This document shows positions 48,009 through 59,000 of a DNA stretch of 64,000 nt, one piece after another (positions within the stretch are counted from its first letter, which is position 1; every line of letters starts with the position of its first letter). The translations under genes and the position numbers were made by a program. A model generated the notes under the pieces. That model saw nothing but the letters and a program-made list of their open reading frames with translations. It searched no databases and had not been told where the DNA came from. Location: positions 1,240,001 to 1,304,000 of the forward strand of contig JAECYW010000011.1 of the NCBI GenBank assembly GCA_023014335.1, read 5' to 3'. The stretch is from Galerina marginata (taxonomy: Eukaryota > Basidiomycota > Agaricomycetes > Agaricales > Galerinaceae).

Positions 48009-50095
48009 ATGACAGAAGGACCTCCCCCATCGGCAGCTAGCTCTTCCAAGATCTCCTCAGCGGCAGAGCCAGGGGTATCTGCCCAGAGCGGACCACAGAC
48101 ATCGAATCTAGTTCCATTGGCACCCTCTCCTGCAGTTTCCAATCCGAACACACTAACACACCAGCCATACTCAAACTACGCGACATGGGGCAATGGCTGG
48201 TCTCCCACCTACCCAGTTTACCCACCGAGCACAAGTGCTTACCAGACACAGAATCCCGGCCCTCCTCAACAGGCTTATTACAGCCCAACGAATTACAATC
48301 CATATGCAGCGCATCTATCGCAACCGCATGCATACAAACCGCCCCAGCCTCCCAAAAGTACAAATGAGAATCCTAATACCACCACTAGTCAACCTGCTAA
48401 ACCTCCAACACCCCCGGCGCGTTCGCCTACCCCTCCTCTTCCTGAACCGGAATCGTATAAAAACTGGGATGAAGTCATCAAGAAGTTTCTTGTGAAAACG
48501 AGGATGATACAAACTTTAAAGGGCTTGGAGAACGACATGCTCGTGCTAAGTCCCGAGTGGGAGCAGACGACGATTCCAGAAGCTTTGAAGGAGTTGGTGG
48601 TTGGCCTCCAGGTGCGTTGTGCAGTCAAATTCGCTTCGCAATGCTGACTGTTTGGCAAACATTAGTCGATTTTGGACCGTATAGCAGAAAAGCCACAGGT
48701 CGAGGAAGATTCTATGCAAATTGATACAGATATCGACATAATTAGCAATGTTAATGGTGATCACTCACTGGAGGACCGTAAACTTGACTATGTCCAACTG
48801 TCCAACGGCACTGAACCCCGTACACAGTCCTCAGTAAGTTTTATCTCGTCCTCTCAAATTCCTTAAGACGCTCAACTCAGTAGTACTCCTTGTATTATTG
48901 CAGATCAATAAATCAATTTCTCAATTCCTCTCTCGCACCCGTGCACGAAACAACGCGTCCAACCGCGCAGAGTTTCTGCATACACTCGCTGAGAAAAGGC
49001 TAAATCTTGCTGAGTCTATTGGTGAAGAAGACAGTCAAGGAAGGGAAGGGGAAGGCAGCAAAGAGCACGAGTTCACATCTTGCGCACGCGTCGATGCGAA
49101 ACCTATCGATCGAGACAAGCAAATCACATATGACATTGCAAAGTACGGAGAGGGACCGTTGACCAAGACTGTCAAATCAGGAGCAGCACCCGGTCCTGTT
49201 GTACCTGCAGCTACAGGCCCACCTACCGCTTCGCCCGACCCTCAGGTTCCAGTACAGTCTCCTCCCGCGTTGGTGACGCCGAATGTTACGAATGCTGCAG
49301 GAACAAACTCTCGTCCACTACAAAAACGGAAATTCGGCGACTTGGACGGAGGCGACGCAGAAGCTGAACACGAAGCACGGCCAGGCAAGTTAAAATCCAC
49401 TCGGAAAGGCAAGGGCAAGGCGAAGGCGGATGACGACGAGCCAGCAAGTCCTGCAGAACCACAACCTGACAGTGACGGAGAAGAAAGAGCATTGTCGATG
49501 GCTACGGCAGCTAAACATCCGGGCATAGACGAACGACTGAAGAGTCTTGAGGAGCATCTCGCAATTCGTTATGGTGCGTTTATTCGGGTCTTTTTCAGTT
49601 ACGTATGAAATAAGGGCTTAATGCTTCGATCTCCATAGTGCCTTCACCGCCTAGGACCCTTGTAGCCCGCCTCAAATACCTTGAAGACCACGTCGTCAGA
49701 CTAGAGAAAGAATACCCTCCATGGGCAGCACTTCATTTCAACCAGCCAAATCGCGGGGTGTGTTTTCGTTTTTTTTCTTCATGTCCTTCGCGGCCTTACA
49801 TGCGGTTCTCTGATAGTGGCCGCCTCCACCACGAGCAACGCCAGTAATCGTGCCTCCGCATTTGAGGTCTCTGACAACCACCTCGACAACATCCCCCAGC
49901 ACAGCTGTTCCTCACACACTCGTGTCACCGACGAACACGACGACGACACCAACGTCTGCGTCTGCTCTTAACCCCGGACGTAGTGGAGGGCTGTCTAAGT
50001 CTAAACCACGGAAAACGAACTCAAGTTTGCAGAAAGCAGTTCTGGAGCGCCTGGAAGTGCAGAAAGCGATGGGAGAGATAGGCATGCGTGATTAG
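48009..50095 (+). CDS. MBIP-like protein (MAP3K12-binding inhibitory protein family)
   Basis: The ATG at 48009 starts a Ser/Pro/Tyr-rich disordered region (YATWGNGWSPTYPVYPPSTS). It is followed by NWDEVIKKFLVKTRMIQTLK and GLENDMLVLSPEWEQTTIPE, a conserved helical block. After an intron comes SISQFLSRTRARNNASNRAE and TLAEKRLNLAESIGEED. A long low-complexity region follows (Pro/Ala, then KRKFGDLDGGD and a basic/acidic stretch). The block PGIDERLKSLEEHLAIRY and, across an intron, TLVARLKYLEDHVVRLEKEY, with PPWAALHFNQPNRG, matches the double leucine-zipper-like segment of MBIP proteins, which are subunits of the ATAC histone acetyltransferase complex in animals. The C-terminus is Thr/Ser-rich, ending EVQKAMGEIGMRD. 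About four introns are inferred. The MBIP label is moderate; a fungus-specific role is possible. Confidence 0.55.
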
Positions 50096-50359
50096 ACCTC
50101 CAGGCTCGACTCCAGTTCGACCAACTCGGGTACATCATTGTCAATACTCATGCGATGCAAGTCGATGTGTCAAGGCCGTCCTTTGGATTTTAACCCCACA
50201 TTTACCTGTTGATTGCGAAAGACGCTGGCAGAATTCATCTACGTGGCTCATGTTTTAATCACAGGCAACAATTTCTCACCTCAGTAGTGGCCGCTGGAGA
50301 AATCTAACTGCTTCGCCATTCCAAGGGAATCGTTATAACGAAGGACTGACTGTCATCTG

Positions 50360-51125
50360 TTATATGGTCTGTATAGGACTAGGGCACGATTTTCGTCGTT
50401 CCAGAGGCAGTACTCTATTATCGGCCAAATTGATGTCACACTGTACGGTCTGTACTATGTTTGCAAACTCCCTAGGCACCCTCTCTTCGTGCAACCTGCC
50501 ACGACATTCTTCGCCAACGGCCAAATTCTGGATGCATCCGGTCGAACAACCCTCTATTGAACCAGGTTACACATTGGTTGAATGTGGACCAAAAAAGTCT
50601 TGGGATGATTGTGTACATCTGAGATTCAAGAGTGTTCGTCTGTATTTCATCGTAGGAACTAATCAACACTAAAAAAACTCAAGCTATGATCAAGCTATGG
50701 TCATCTTGGGCGTTGAAAACGCTTTTCTCAAGTCCGAACGCTGCGTTGCTGTTCCATTTATTCGGGAGCGAAGATCAGCAAAAACCAAGGCGACCTAAGC
50801 CCTCACTGCTCAGTGTCTTTTGTTTCCGACATATGCTCAAGAGAAGCCAAATCAAGAATTTCGATCGCATTTATGAACCGGCTGCCAAATGGCTATATTA
50901 TTTGAATTTATTTCCATTGTCCTAGGTTTACAACCTACACCAAATCATAGTGAGTGGCAGCAGAAATCGATAAGGTTTATTCTTGAGTCGTTGACAAGCC
51001 TTGCCAAAAGAATCAGTCAAAGAAGGATGAGAAGGTGGAATGACGGTAGGACTAGGGTTCATAGCATTTTTGGAAGGACTTCTCTGAGTTCATTTAGAGC
51101 ATGGCTGGGTCGATGTCTTTGAGGA
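50360..51125 (+). pseudogene. HET-protein relic, copy 3 (C-terminal region only)
   Basis: On the plus strand the segment from about 50520 reads EQPSIEPGYTLVECGPKKSW and, after interruptions, VRLYFIVGTN, then MVILGVENAFLKSE, QQKPRRPKPS, and YYLNLFPLSLGLQPTPNH. These match in order the C-terminal region of the HET copies (EHPSVEQGYTLVECGPKNSW, VFLYFIVRTND, MVVLGVRNQFLKSE, ISIALNLRPTPH). It is broken by stops and frame shifts and no HET catalytic-type core is present. I infer a degraded third copy inverted relative to copies 1 and 2. A flank fragment (51251-51315) lies just beyond. Confidence 0.6.
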
Positions 51126-51250
51126 GATTGTCGGTTGCATGCTTGTGATTAGAGAGCCGCTATTTATTTTCGCCTCGTCGAGGAAAAAGGACAGGGTATA
51201 ACTGGCGCTGTAGGACATTCAAATTTGACAAACCGGGAACCTTTCTTCGT

Positions 51251-51315
51251 CCACAATTTAGGCTTCCGTTCTACGCCCTCGATACACCATTGTCAACGAC
51301 AATCCAATGTGTCAC
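51251..51315 (+). repeat. Fragment of the HET gene leader
   Basis: The sequence ggcttccgttctacgccctc and the following bases to about 51315 match, with small gaps, the leader of HET copy 1 on the opposite strand (minus strand of about 40080-40160; ggcttccgttctacgctctc). About 80% of the compared bases agree by eye. It lies downstream of the third HET relic, which suggests that another HET unit, now gone, once followed it. Confidence 0.5.
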
Positions 51316-51461
51316 TAGCCACTTTCATAACCCTACGCACTTGCATGGGACTCTTCCCTACTAACTCGAGTAGTACTGTAACTGCTCCTAAAGTAATGCC
51401 GATTGCGGCATTTCTACACTACGACGACACCTACAGCTCAGGTTTGTCCAATGCAATCTGA

Positions 51462-52173
51462 ACCTCTATTATCTCGAATGAAACAACGGTCAGGAGTGAT
51501 AACGACCGCACCAAGGGAGAACTTGCCCGTCGAAGCAGTAGGAGGAACCAAATGATGGCCCTCCAAACGACACGCCCACGATAGGTACCAAGCAATCGTG
51601 GTGCTGCCTGCCATCCACTGGTGCCGGTGGTGCTTTGACGCCTTCTAACTACACTTTGCTGCTCCTATACGATAACCTTATGGACCCCATGGGTGGCACT
51701 GTTAACGACTCGACATCAGTGCCACATGCGATGTGCTGAATCATTCTCAACATACGTCCTGGCTTCAGCCCGGTAAGAAAAGGTAGTGGATCGAATGCCG
51801 TGACAATCTCCAACTGCAATTCATCGCGTTTCTTGGTTCGAGGTGAGTACTACCGGCTGCAGTTATATTTGCCAATTAGCCCTGTCCGCTATTGTCAATC
51901 AATTAACCGTTTCTTTCAAAGCTTTTCAGAATGAGGGTGTTGTAACTTGTGATCACAGATGATATCCATGAATCCGGGGAGTTGACGTTCCAGATGCTTG
52001 AAAGGTTGTAAGTACCCTGATACATTTGGGAACATATTTGACTTACTTATATAAGGTAAGGTTATTTCGGGAGCTGAGGTGTGAAATCAACAGTAATCTC
52101 CAATATCAGTCCCGCAATCTCAAGTCATATAGCTCTGCTTTTCCGCAGCTCGCAACCTGACAAAGTCTTTCCG
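51462..52173. other. Intergenic region before the NACHT gene
   Basis: About 700 bp with no clear gene. I see no TATA element I would call; it should contain the NACHT gene promoter and possibly a small upstream exon. Confidence 0.35.
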
Positions 52174-55100
52174 ATGGACGGGTTGAAACAGGCCAAAGTC
52201 AAGGTGATAGACCTGTTCAAGAGAGTCCAGAAATCGATCTCTCGTTCAAATAGTCCAGAACCCCGTATGTGGTCTGAGGCGGACATTCCGGATGATCGTT
52301 TGGTAGTGCCTCAAACTACCTACCACGCGTCGACGGATAACGTCTCCACCTCTTTCATCGTCCTCACCCCATTCATCTCGACCAACCCAGTAGCCGAAGA
52401 TTCAGTCCCAACGATCGCCGTTGACCTCGTTGAGGGAATCCCGGAATCCTTTGGGCCTTCCGAAATTTCATTCAAACCAATTGCAAATCGAAACCATCAC
52501 CATGATATCGCCGTTCTCCATGTCAAGAAGCCGATCTCTCGTTCTAATAGTCCAGAGCCCAGTATCCGGTCCGAGGCGGACGGTCTGGGGGATCGTTTAG
52601 TGGTGCCTCAGGCTACTCGCCATGCATCGATGGATAGCGACTTCACCTCTCCCATCGTTCTCACCCGATCTAACTCGACCAATCCGGCACACCAAGATTC
52701 AGTCCCAACGACGACCGATAAGGCCGTTGAGGGAAACACCGAATACTTTGGACCTCCCAAAATCCCTTTCAAACCAATTGCAAATCGAGATCCTCAGCAT
52801 GATATTGCCGTTCTCCATGTGGCATTCGTTCTCGGGAGTTCACAGGCTCTTCAAGTACTTATCCTCCGGGTCGTGGACCTCAACAACATGCCAATGGTAC
52901 GATAGTCCTTCCATTGCTTTTTTCTACGCGGACCTGATGGCGGACATATACATAGTTCAAAAATCTAGCTGATCCTTGTATGCAATTTACCATTAAGTTG
53001 ATCGGTGCTTTGGACCTTAAGGTAGATGGCGTAGAAGAAGCTATAGCGAGTTTCCTGAAGTATGTACTATGGCTTTAACTCCTCGGTTCATTATGTGACT
53101 AACCTGTCTATCCAGGACCATCGAAGACGCTATTTCAAACAAGTCATCAGAGACTCAAATCATGCCACACAAAATCATTGACTCAATCGTATCAATCGAG
53201 GTGACGACCTCCTTTCATGTCGTTCAACGTACTCCAACCTAGTTATAGGCCACTTACCCAAATATTGCAAGGACTTTAAAAGAGAAACATTCAAATCGTT
53301 TCTTGACAATCGCAGGCGGTGTTTTAGGCGTCGCTCTGCCGATTTTGGACATCATCAAGGAAGGCTGCTCGATGATCCCCGTTCCGATGGTTCAGCCCCT
53401 CATCGGAGTCGTTGCAGGGTTTCTGAAGGCGGCCGATGTAAGTTCTACCTTGAAATTATTTTGCAGAATGTTCATGCCTCCTTTTAGCAAGCTTCAAACA
53501 ACTTCGAATGTATGAGATGGCTGTCCGCTACGGTTGCAAAGTATGTTGTCCGTATTGCCATGGCTTGTCCTCAAGAGATGGAGGAGCGATGGACCCAGGC
53601 GATAAATACTCTTCAACAGTCAGTCACGAGTGCTCTTGTTAAGATCCCTAATACTGATCCCGTTTTCTGCAGAGATCTATCAAGGATTGTTCAAGATGCT
53701 GAAGATTTCTCTCGCCGAAGCGTTGTTTCCCGATTCCTGAAACATGGCCGTGACAAGGATGATATTACAAAGATCAAGGAAAATCTTAGGGCTTCGATAG
53801 ATTCCTTCAACGTATGTCCATTACTCGAGCCGAGTAGACTTTTCCCTTGACCAAGATCATCACCGATAGGCCGAAGTCGAGCTGAACCTCAAGCTTGATC
53901 TTGACAATATTTCACGAAAGATTGGTATGTGCCTACCGTTGTTATCATCATGGGTAGCCTGACTGCTGGCGCAGACAATATTTTGCTTGACAAACTGGAG
54001 CGTCTTCCATCGCACAGCGACTCCAACGGTCAATATTTTAGCGACAGCCGCAAGCAGGAGATTCAAGAAACCCTGGACTGGATTGAAGACGCTAGTGGCA
54101 AGGCACTTTCTCTGGATCCACGGCGCTGCTGGAGTTGGAAAGTCGATGTTTGCCCGAGAGCTCTTGGATCAGTTGAAGCGCGAAGGAGTTCTCGCCACGT
54201 TTGCCTCTTTCGTGATCGGCATTGACAGTAAACCAAAAGAGCTCGTCCGGATGATGGCCCGGGAGCTTTGCAGTTTGCATCCTGGGTGTCGACCGGACAT
54301 AGCGCGCGCTCTGACGGAATGTTCTGGGGAGCATGAACACCTTAAAAAGTACCTTACCCACTTCCTTATCATGCCTATTACTTCCTTGGCATATGCGGGT
54401 CCACTCGTTATCATCCTCGATGCCCTGGATGAATATGCCTATCGACAGGAATTCCTCAAAGATCTTTTCCAAGTTGTCTTACCGCCCAAACTGAAAATTG
54501 TCATGACAAGCCGCTACTCACAGGACATCCAATCCATTGCCGGTGACGCGGCTCAGCTACGTGAATTGACTCCAGTTTCAAACGCCATCTGTCGCGATTA
54601 TTTTGTAAGCAAATTCCAACGTATAGACTGGGAAGGGCACAGACCGGTGCCATCCATGTTTGACAAACTTGTTAAACTCGCGGATGGCCTTCTCATATGG
54701 GCTGCGACCGTCTGTACTCTTGTCTCTACTCCGAGTCCCGATACCCCCATCGAAATCATTGACGGGATACTTTCTTCTTCATCGGCCCTGATCCATGACG
54801 AGAGAATGGAATCCCTTTACCGAATGGCCTTAGAGCGCCTTTTCCCTGACAAAAACCATAAAGACGCGCGTTCAAAAATCCTCCATTCAATGGTAGCTCT
54901 CAAAGAGCCTCTGCCTCTCGATGAATTTGCACTCCTTGTTGGTATTCCTTCTACGAATTTTGTGATGTACACCTGCTCAGGATTGAGAGCACTCCAAACC
55001 CGAGGAACATTCGATGACAATTTAGTCCAACCGGCCATCAAGCTTTTCCATGCTTCCTTCATCGACTATCTCGGCCACGATGAAGCACGTCAAATCATGG

Positions 55101-56310
55101 TCGATAACTGCATTCATTTTTTCAAACAAGTCACTAACCCAGATGTTGCCGAGGAACAAGATCTTTTTCCATTTCGGGAAGCAGAGTTGTATGTGTACAT
55201 GGGCAATCACTGGGCATCTCATTTGCAAGAAGGGAAACCTGAGAAACCTCTGAGAGCGTTTCTTGATGTTACGAGTGACCAACTACGTTTGTGGGTTGCG
55301 TGGTCGCTTTCGCGCCTTCTCTTTCTAGATGGCGAACACGACTATCAACCTGGTTCACTGGCGCTGCAGACTTTTTCCATCGCCCTCTGTTCCGCTCAAG
55401 GAATATCCTACTCTCCCGAATTATTCTTGCGTGACTTGTCCACAACGCAAGCAATTGTTTCTAACTTTCAACAAGCTTTGGACCTCGGAGGGATAGATTA
55501 CAACAATCCCGATTTTTATACACAGAAACCTAGTTGTAGGTCCACGAGTATTTTCCTCATCTGCAGGACTAAATGCTCTCTGTAGGTGCCCATCATTGGG
55601 CTTTGGTTCTCAACGGGCTGGCAATCAGTTTGCAGCAGATCCAGAAGCTAACGCCGCCCTGGAACCTAAAAAGTCTTGACACAGCAATCAAGATCCTGGA
55701 TAACCTCATCTTGACATATTCTCCCGACAGAACCGACCTCCGTGCACCTCCTTCATTCTTGAACAATCTCGGACTTGCTCTCCACTCCCGCTCCGAATTG
55801 GAGTGCTCACGCGACGACCTCGACCGCGCCATCACCTTGCATATGGAAGCTCGAAACCTTCGTGAGGAAGGTTCTCGTGACTATGCAATCTCCCTGGGCA
55901 ATCTCGGCCGTGCTCACCACAGCCGCTTTCAGTACTTCGGGTCAAACCCTGGTGACCTAGAACAGGCGATTGCTTATCTTCAACAAGCCATTCGGTCGTT
56001 CCAACCTTCTGACTATTCTCTTCGAGCTTCCTCTCTCTATGCTTTAGGAGATTCACTCATTCAAGCCCACTCCTTGGCGGACGAGAAATCGGATTGTTTG
56101 GAGGAAGCCATGTCGTCTTTCTGTGATGTTGCACAATTCCTCCCTCAATCTGCATACGATCTTCGACTTTATGTTGCGAGAAAGGAGAGTCTGATGGTGG
56201 TGTTCCAAGCTGTGGCCCTGTATATGCAGCGCGCTGGTTCTTACTCTAGAAAGGTCCAGATTCCCTGCCTTGGGGGCGACACCAGAGCGAATGAAAACTT
56301 TCGGTCATGA
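52174..56310 (+). CDS. NACHT-TPR STAND protein (NLR-like), with caspase-type sequence at its 3' end
   Basis: This is a fungal STAND NTPase like animal NLRs; such proteins are thought to sense non-self and trigger responses including cell death. The first ATG in the long frame is at 52174 (MDGLKQAKVKVIDLFKRVQ). A Ser/Pro-rich region with a 99-residue tandem duplication follows, then a helical N-terminal domain in small exons (GGVLGVALPILDIIKEGCSM, LIGVVAGFLKAADV, VAKYVVRIAMACPQEMEERW). The NACHT domain has Walker A GAAGVGKS (54122-54145), Walker B VIILDALDEY (54410-54439) and a sensor-like VMTSRYSQD. One extra T in the TTT run at 54107-54109 shifts the frame just before Walker A (ALLWIHGAAGVGKS). 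A helical winged region leads to the TPRs: LNNLGLALHSRSELECSRDD, ISLGNLGRAHHSRFQYFG and SSLYALGDSLIQAHSLADE. From about 56200 the frame enters the caspase-type C-terminal domain. Confidence 0.75.
52231..52821 (+). repeat. Tandem 297-bp duplication inside the NACHT gene
   Basis: Unit 1 (52231-52527, 99 codons) begins KSISRSNSPEPRMWSEAD and unit 2 (52528-52821, 98 codons) begins KPISRSNSPEPSIRSEAD. They keep the same order of motifs: DRLVVPQ, SDN/DSD Ser-Thr runs, DSVPT, SFKPIANR or PFKPIANR and the closing HDIAVLHV. The units are similar along all their length, with differences spread out. Both stay in frame. The segment is Ser/Pro-rich and possibly disordered, between the first helix and the rest of the N-terminal domain. 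Confidence 0.85.
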
Positions 56311-57120
56311 TCGTTACAGGATTACAATAGTTGAGGATTATTCAGCCGCGGATTTGGCGGTTGAGAGAGAGCACGATGGGATATCATTTGTTATCCTCGA
56401 CAAACGGGTTGCCGCATATGGCCTGACAATGGGTGCCCACAAGGCAAAGGCCAATGCAGAAGACTTGATACCTGTCCTCATTGACGTGGCACACTATCAT
56501 CGCCATCTAAACTGGTCGTATTTGAGTTCTCAGGATATCGAGAAACAGATCATCGTGAAATTCTTCAAGCTCGAGTACTCGGACTCAGAGGACGAGGATT
56601 ACTTGCTTATCCCTGTCAAAAATATGATCGAGGACGGCAGTATCATTATACCACTTGACGATGGAGCCTGCGACTCATTCGGCATTGGAATCACGAACAA
56701 CTCAAAGAAAGACCTTTACCCAAGTGTCTTTTACTTTGACAACGATCTAAGCATCAGTGAGTCGTATCAGTACTCAATTACCCATTCAGAGTTTAATCCT
56801 AGATGGTAGGCCAAATTTTTGCATCCCAAGCAAGGCAAGACCACAAATGCAACTCGCCTCTGTTAAAGGATGGAGGCAAGCTGTCTTTGGGTTTCGGTGC
56901 AGGGGGTGTGGGGAGACCAATGGCATTCAGCGTTCCTGACGGCCAGGATGTGGATGTCGGATGGTTGAAATGCTTCTTCTCCACTTCGCCAGTCGACTTT
57001 TCCGAGATCGCTCGCAGTAAACTGTTTTTTGGAGCCCGTGGCCCAGCACTTTACGAACGGATGTCGAACGTTTGGGGAAGCATACCTATACCCATCGTGA
57101 TAAAGAGGATAAGACGGTGA
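56200..57120 (+). pseudogene. Caspase-type C-terminal domain fused after the TPR region (frame-broken)
   Basis: The end of the TPR frame (AVALYMQRAGSYSRKVQIP at about 56211-56265) lines up with AALAIQTRAGDQEELKVYIP of the caspase-like gene at 3-4 kb, then the frame shifts. From 56288 (ERMKTFGHDRYRITIVEDYS) a new frame continues the same domain: GISFVILDKRVAAYGLTMG, AHYHRHLNWSYLSSQDIE and LYPSVFYFDNDLSISES. After a probable intron (GTGAGT at about 56758) the end is NPRW or, past it, FSVPDGQDVDVGWLKCFFST, SRSKLFFGARG and WGSIPIPIVIKR, stop 57118-57120. A deletion of about 20 nt relative to the caspase gene near 56270 explains the shift. No histidine or cysteine catalytic motif of C14 is present. 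It is unclear if the two parts are one protein; by sequence they would need at least one frame correction. Confidence 0.65.
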
Positions 57121-59000
57121 TGAAAGTGACTAGTGACTAGTCCAGTACTTACATGTCAGGCCTGTGTCAGGTGTGTTCATTATTATCCAAGAACATCCTT
57201 TATGGTGTAATAAAAATGCCTCAACAAAAACATTTCCTTTTTTTTTTGTTTTTCCTGTGTACTGTACTTTTAATAAAGCGAAATCGCCACGATGTGTTAA
57301 TCAGCCTCCATAATCTTCAATCAGGTTCGAAGATGTTTACAGCTAATTACGAATCAATAGACCAGCCGGTTTCATTCAATTTGGACAAGGGGTGGACTTG
57401 TGACCTGGCTGTCTGAAAATTTGGTTTCGTATCCTTATATAGATCCTCGACTTACAAGTAGAAATAAAATTAATCTGCTTTGATATATTGAATGTACATG
57501 TTTAGTCTGCGAAACTAATTGGTTCACGTCCCAGGCAATGCGCACTACGCTTTGCCGCGTCACTCCTCAATATTAGAAGGGGGGTCGCCGGTCTACGACA
57601 AGCTCTCAGAGTTGAAGGCGGGAGGAAGAGGTCGCCGTAGCGCCTAGCAATTTTTTTGTGAGATAAAATTTAGGGAGGTGGAGTGATCAACCAGATTCTC
57701 AGATTTTCGAAATTTTTGGGTGTTTGTGTAATAAATTCTTCGCGGTCTCTTCGCCATAGCTCATTTTTTCTTTGAAAATCATCGGAACTTGGAAAAAATG
57801 ATCGCGACTAAGGGGACTTATATACTTGAGTAGAAGGTGGGGGTAAGCCAACGAAGAAATAAAGGGGATTCAAAAAAAAAGTGAGTGTTGGTACATTTTC
57901 CACGTTCCGCCACCTGTGGCCCAAGGGGATTTAATTGAGCCTACGCCTTGGTGAGCATGCCAGGTCAGAGTTTATTCAAGTGACACTAATTTTAATTTTA
58001 GAATCGAGGCTTGTTCTGAATCCTTGTCTTCGCTTGGTATCCTCGGCTATAAAGAAGTGCGGGGAAATCTGGGACTTGTCAGCGCAGACCAGGGCAGTTA
58101 TGCGGATAACTCCCAGGTGTTTTTTAGACGCAAAGTTTGGAAGCGCCATGGTCTCTCACATGAGCAGCCGTGTGACATAGCGTCGGAGCGACGGGCGGGT
58201 AGGTGGATGATTAGTGAAGTCCGAGTGAGTAGCGTGGATTGGAGAGTGGGTTTAGAATCAAGTGTGGAGAAGCCTAGCGTGGCGGTGGTAGAGCCGCATT
58301 GATTGGTGTGGATAGGCTAGTAGCCGAGAATTCCTCTGCGCTAATAATTTGCCTGCACTCTAGAAAAGACAGCGCCTTGACACAAATGTACGTCAAGCTC
58401 TGACCGGGAGCGCCTTAAGAGAGCGCTATGACAGAGGCTATGAATCATGGATGAGGCGATACCTGCCCAAGACAAGACGGAGTTTCGTGCATTTCCCATG
58501 GGTTCTAGTGGGCCACTGGGTCAGAGAATCCGGTCTATTTCGTGTGTAGCCTCGAAGACGACTATTCAGAAAAGGTAACGAGTTCCAGCACCGGCACAGA
58601 AATAGTAGGTTGCCAGCGCATTGGGCGGCACGATGGACAGAGATCGCCATGGAAAATCCAGCGAAAGCCCCGAGCTCGGAGATTCAGCTGTCGACGGACC
58701 CGGGGGAGAAGTACCCCTGACACCTATTTGCATGTGTTAGGATTGGAAGAGGCCGGGGAGTATATAACTGGGGAGTGGACACGTATGCTCCCCGTTTTTG
58801 GACCACCTCCACGTAGACGCTGTCTGGTTGCTGCGGAGTTCTCTCTTTTCCAGAGCCTTCATCTATCTGCCCGTTGGTAGGATACCTGGACCGCAGCACA
58901 ACCCGCCCCATTCAAGACCAGGACTCTTTTCTATTTTCCTCCCAGTCTCTTGAATCCCTCCACTTCAGTCATCGGAACTCACCAACGTATTATTTTCCAA
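57121..59000. promoter_or_regulatory. Intergenic region with the bZIP gene promoter
   Basis: About 1.9 kb with poly-T/A tracts at about 57238-57250 and 57870-57890 and no convincing gene. A TATA box (TATATAA) is at 58761-58767, about 235 bp before the bZIP ATG, in a GC-rich block. Between them the 5' leader is pyrimidine-rich (TCTCTTTTC and similar). A leader of this length could carry regulation, but I see no clear upstream start codon set. Confidence 0.45.
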
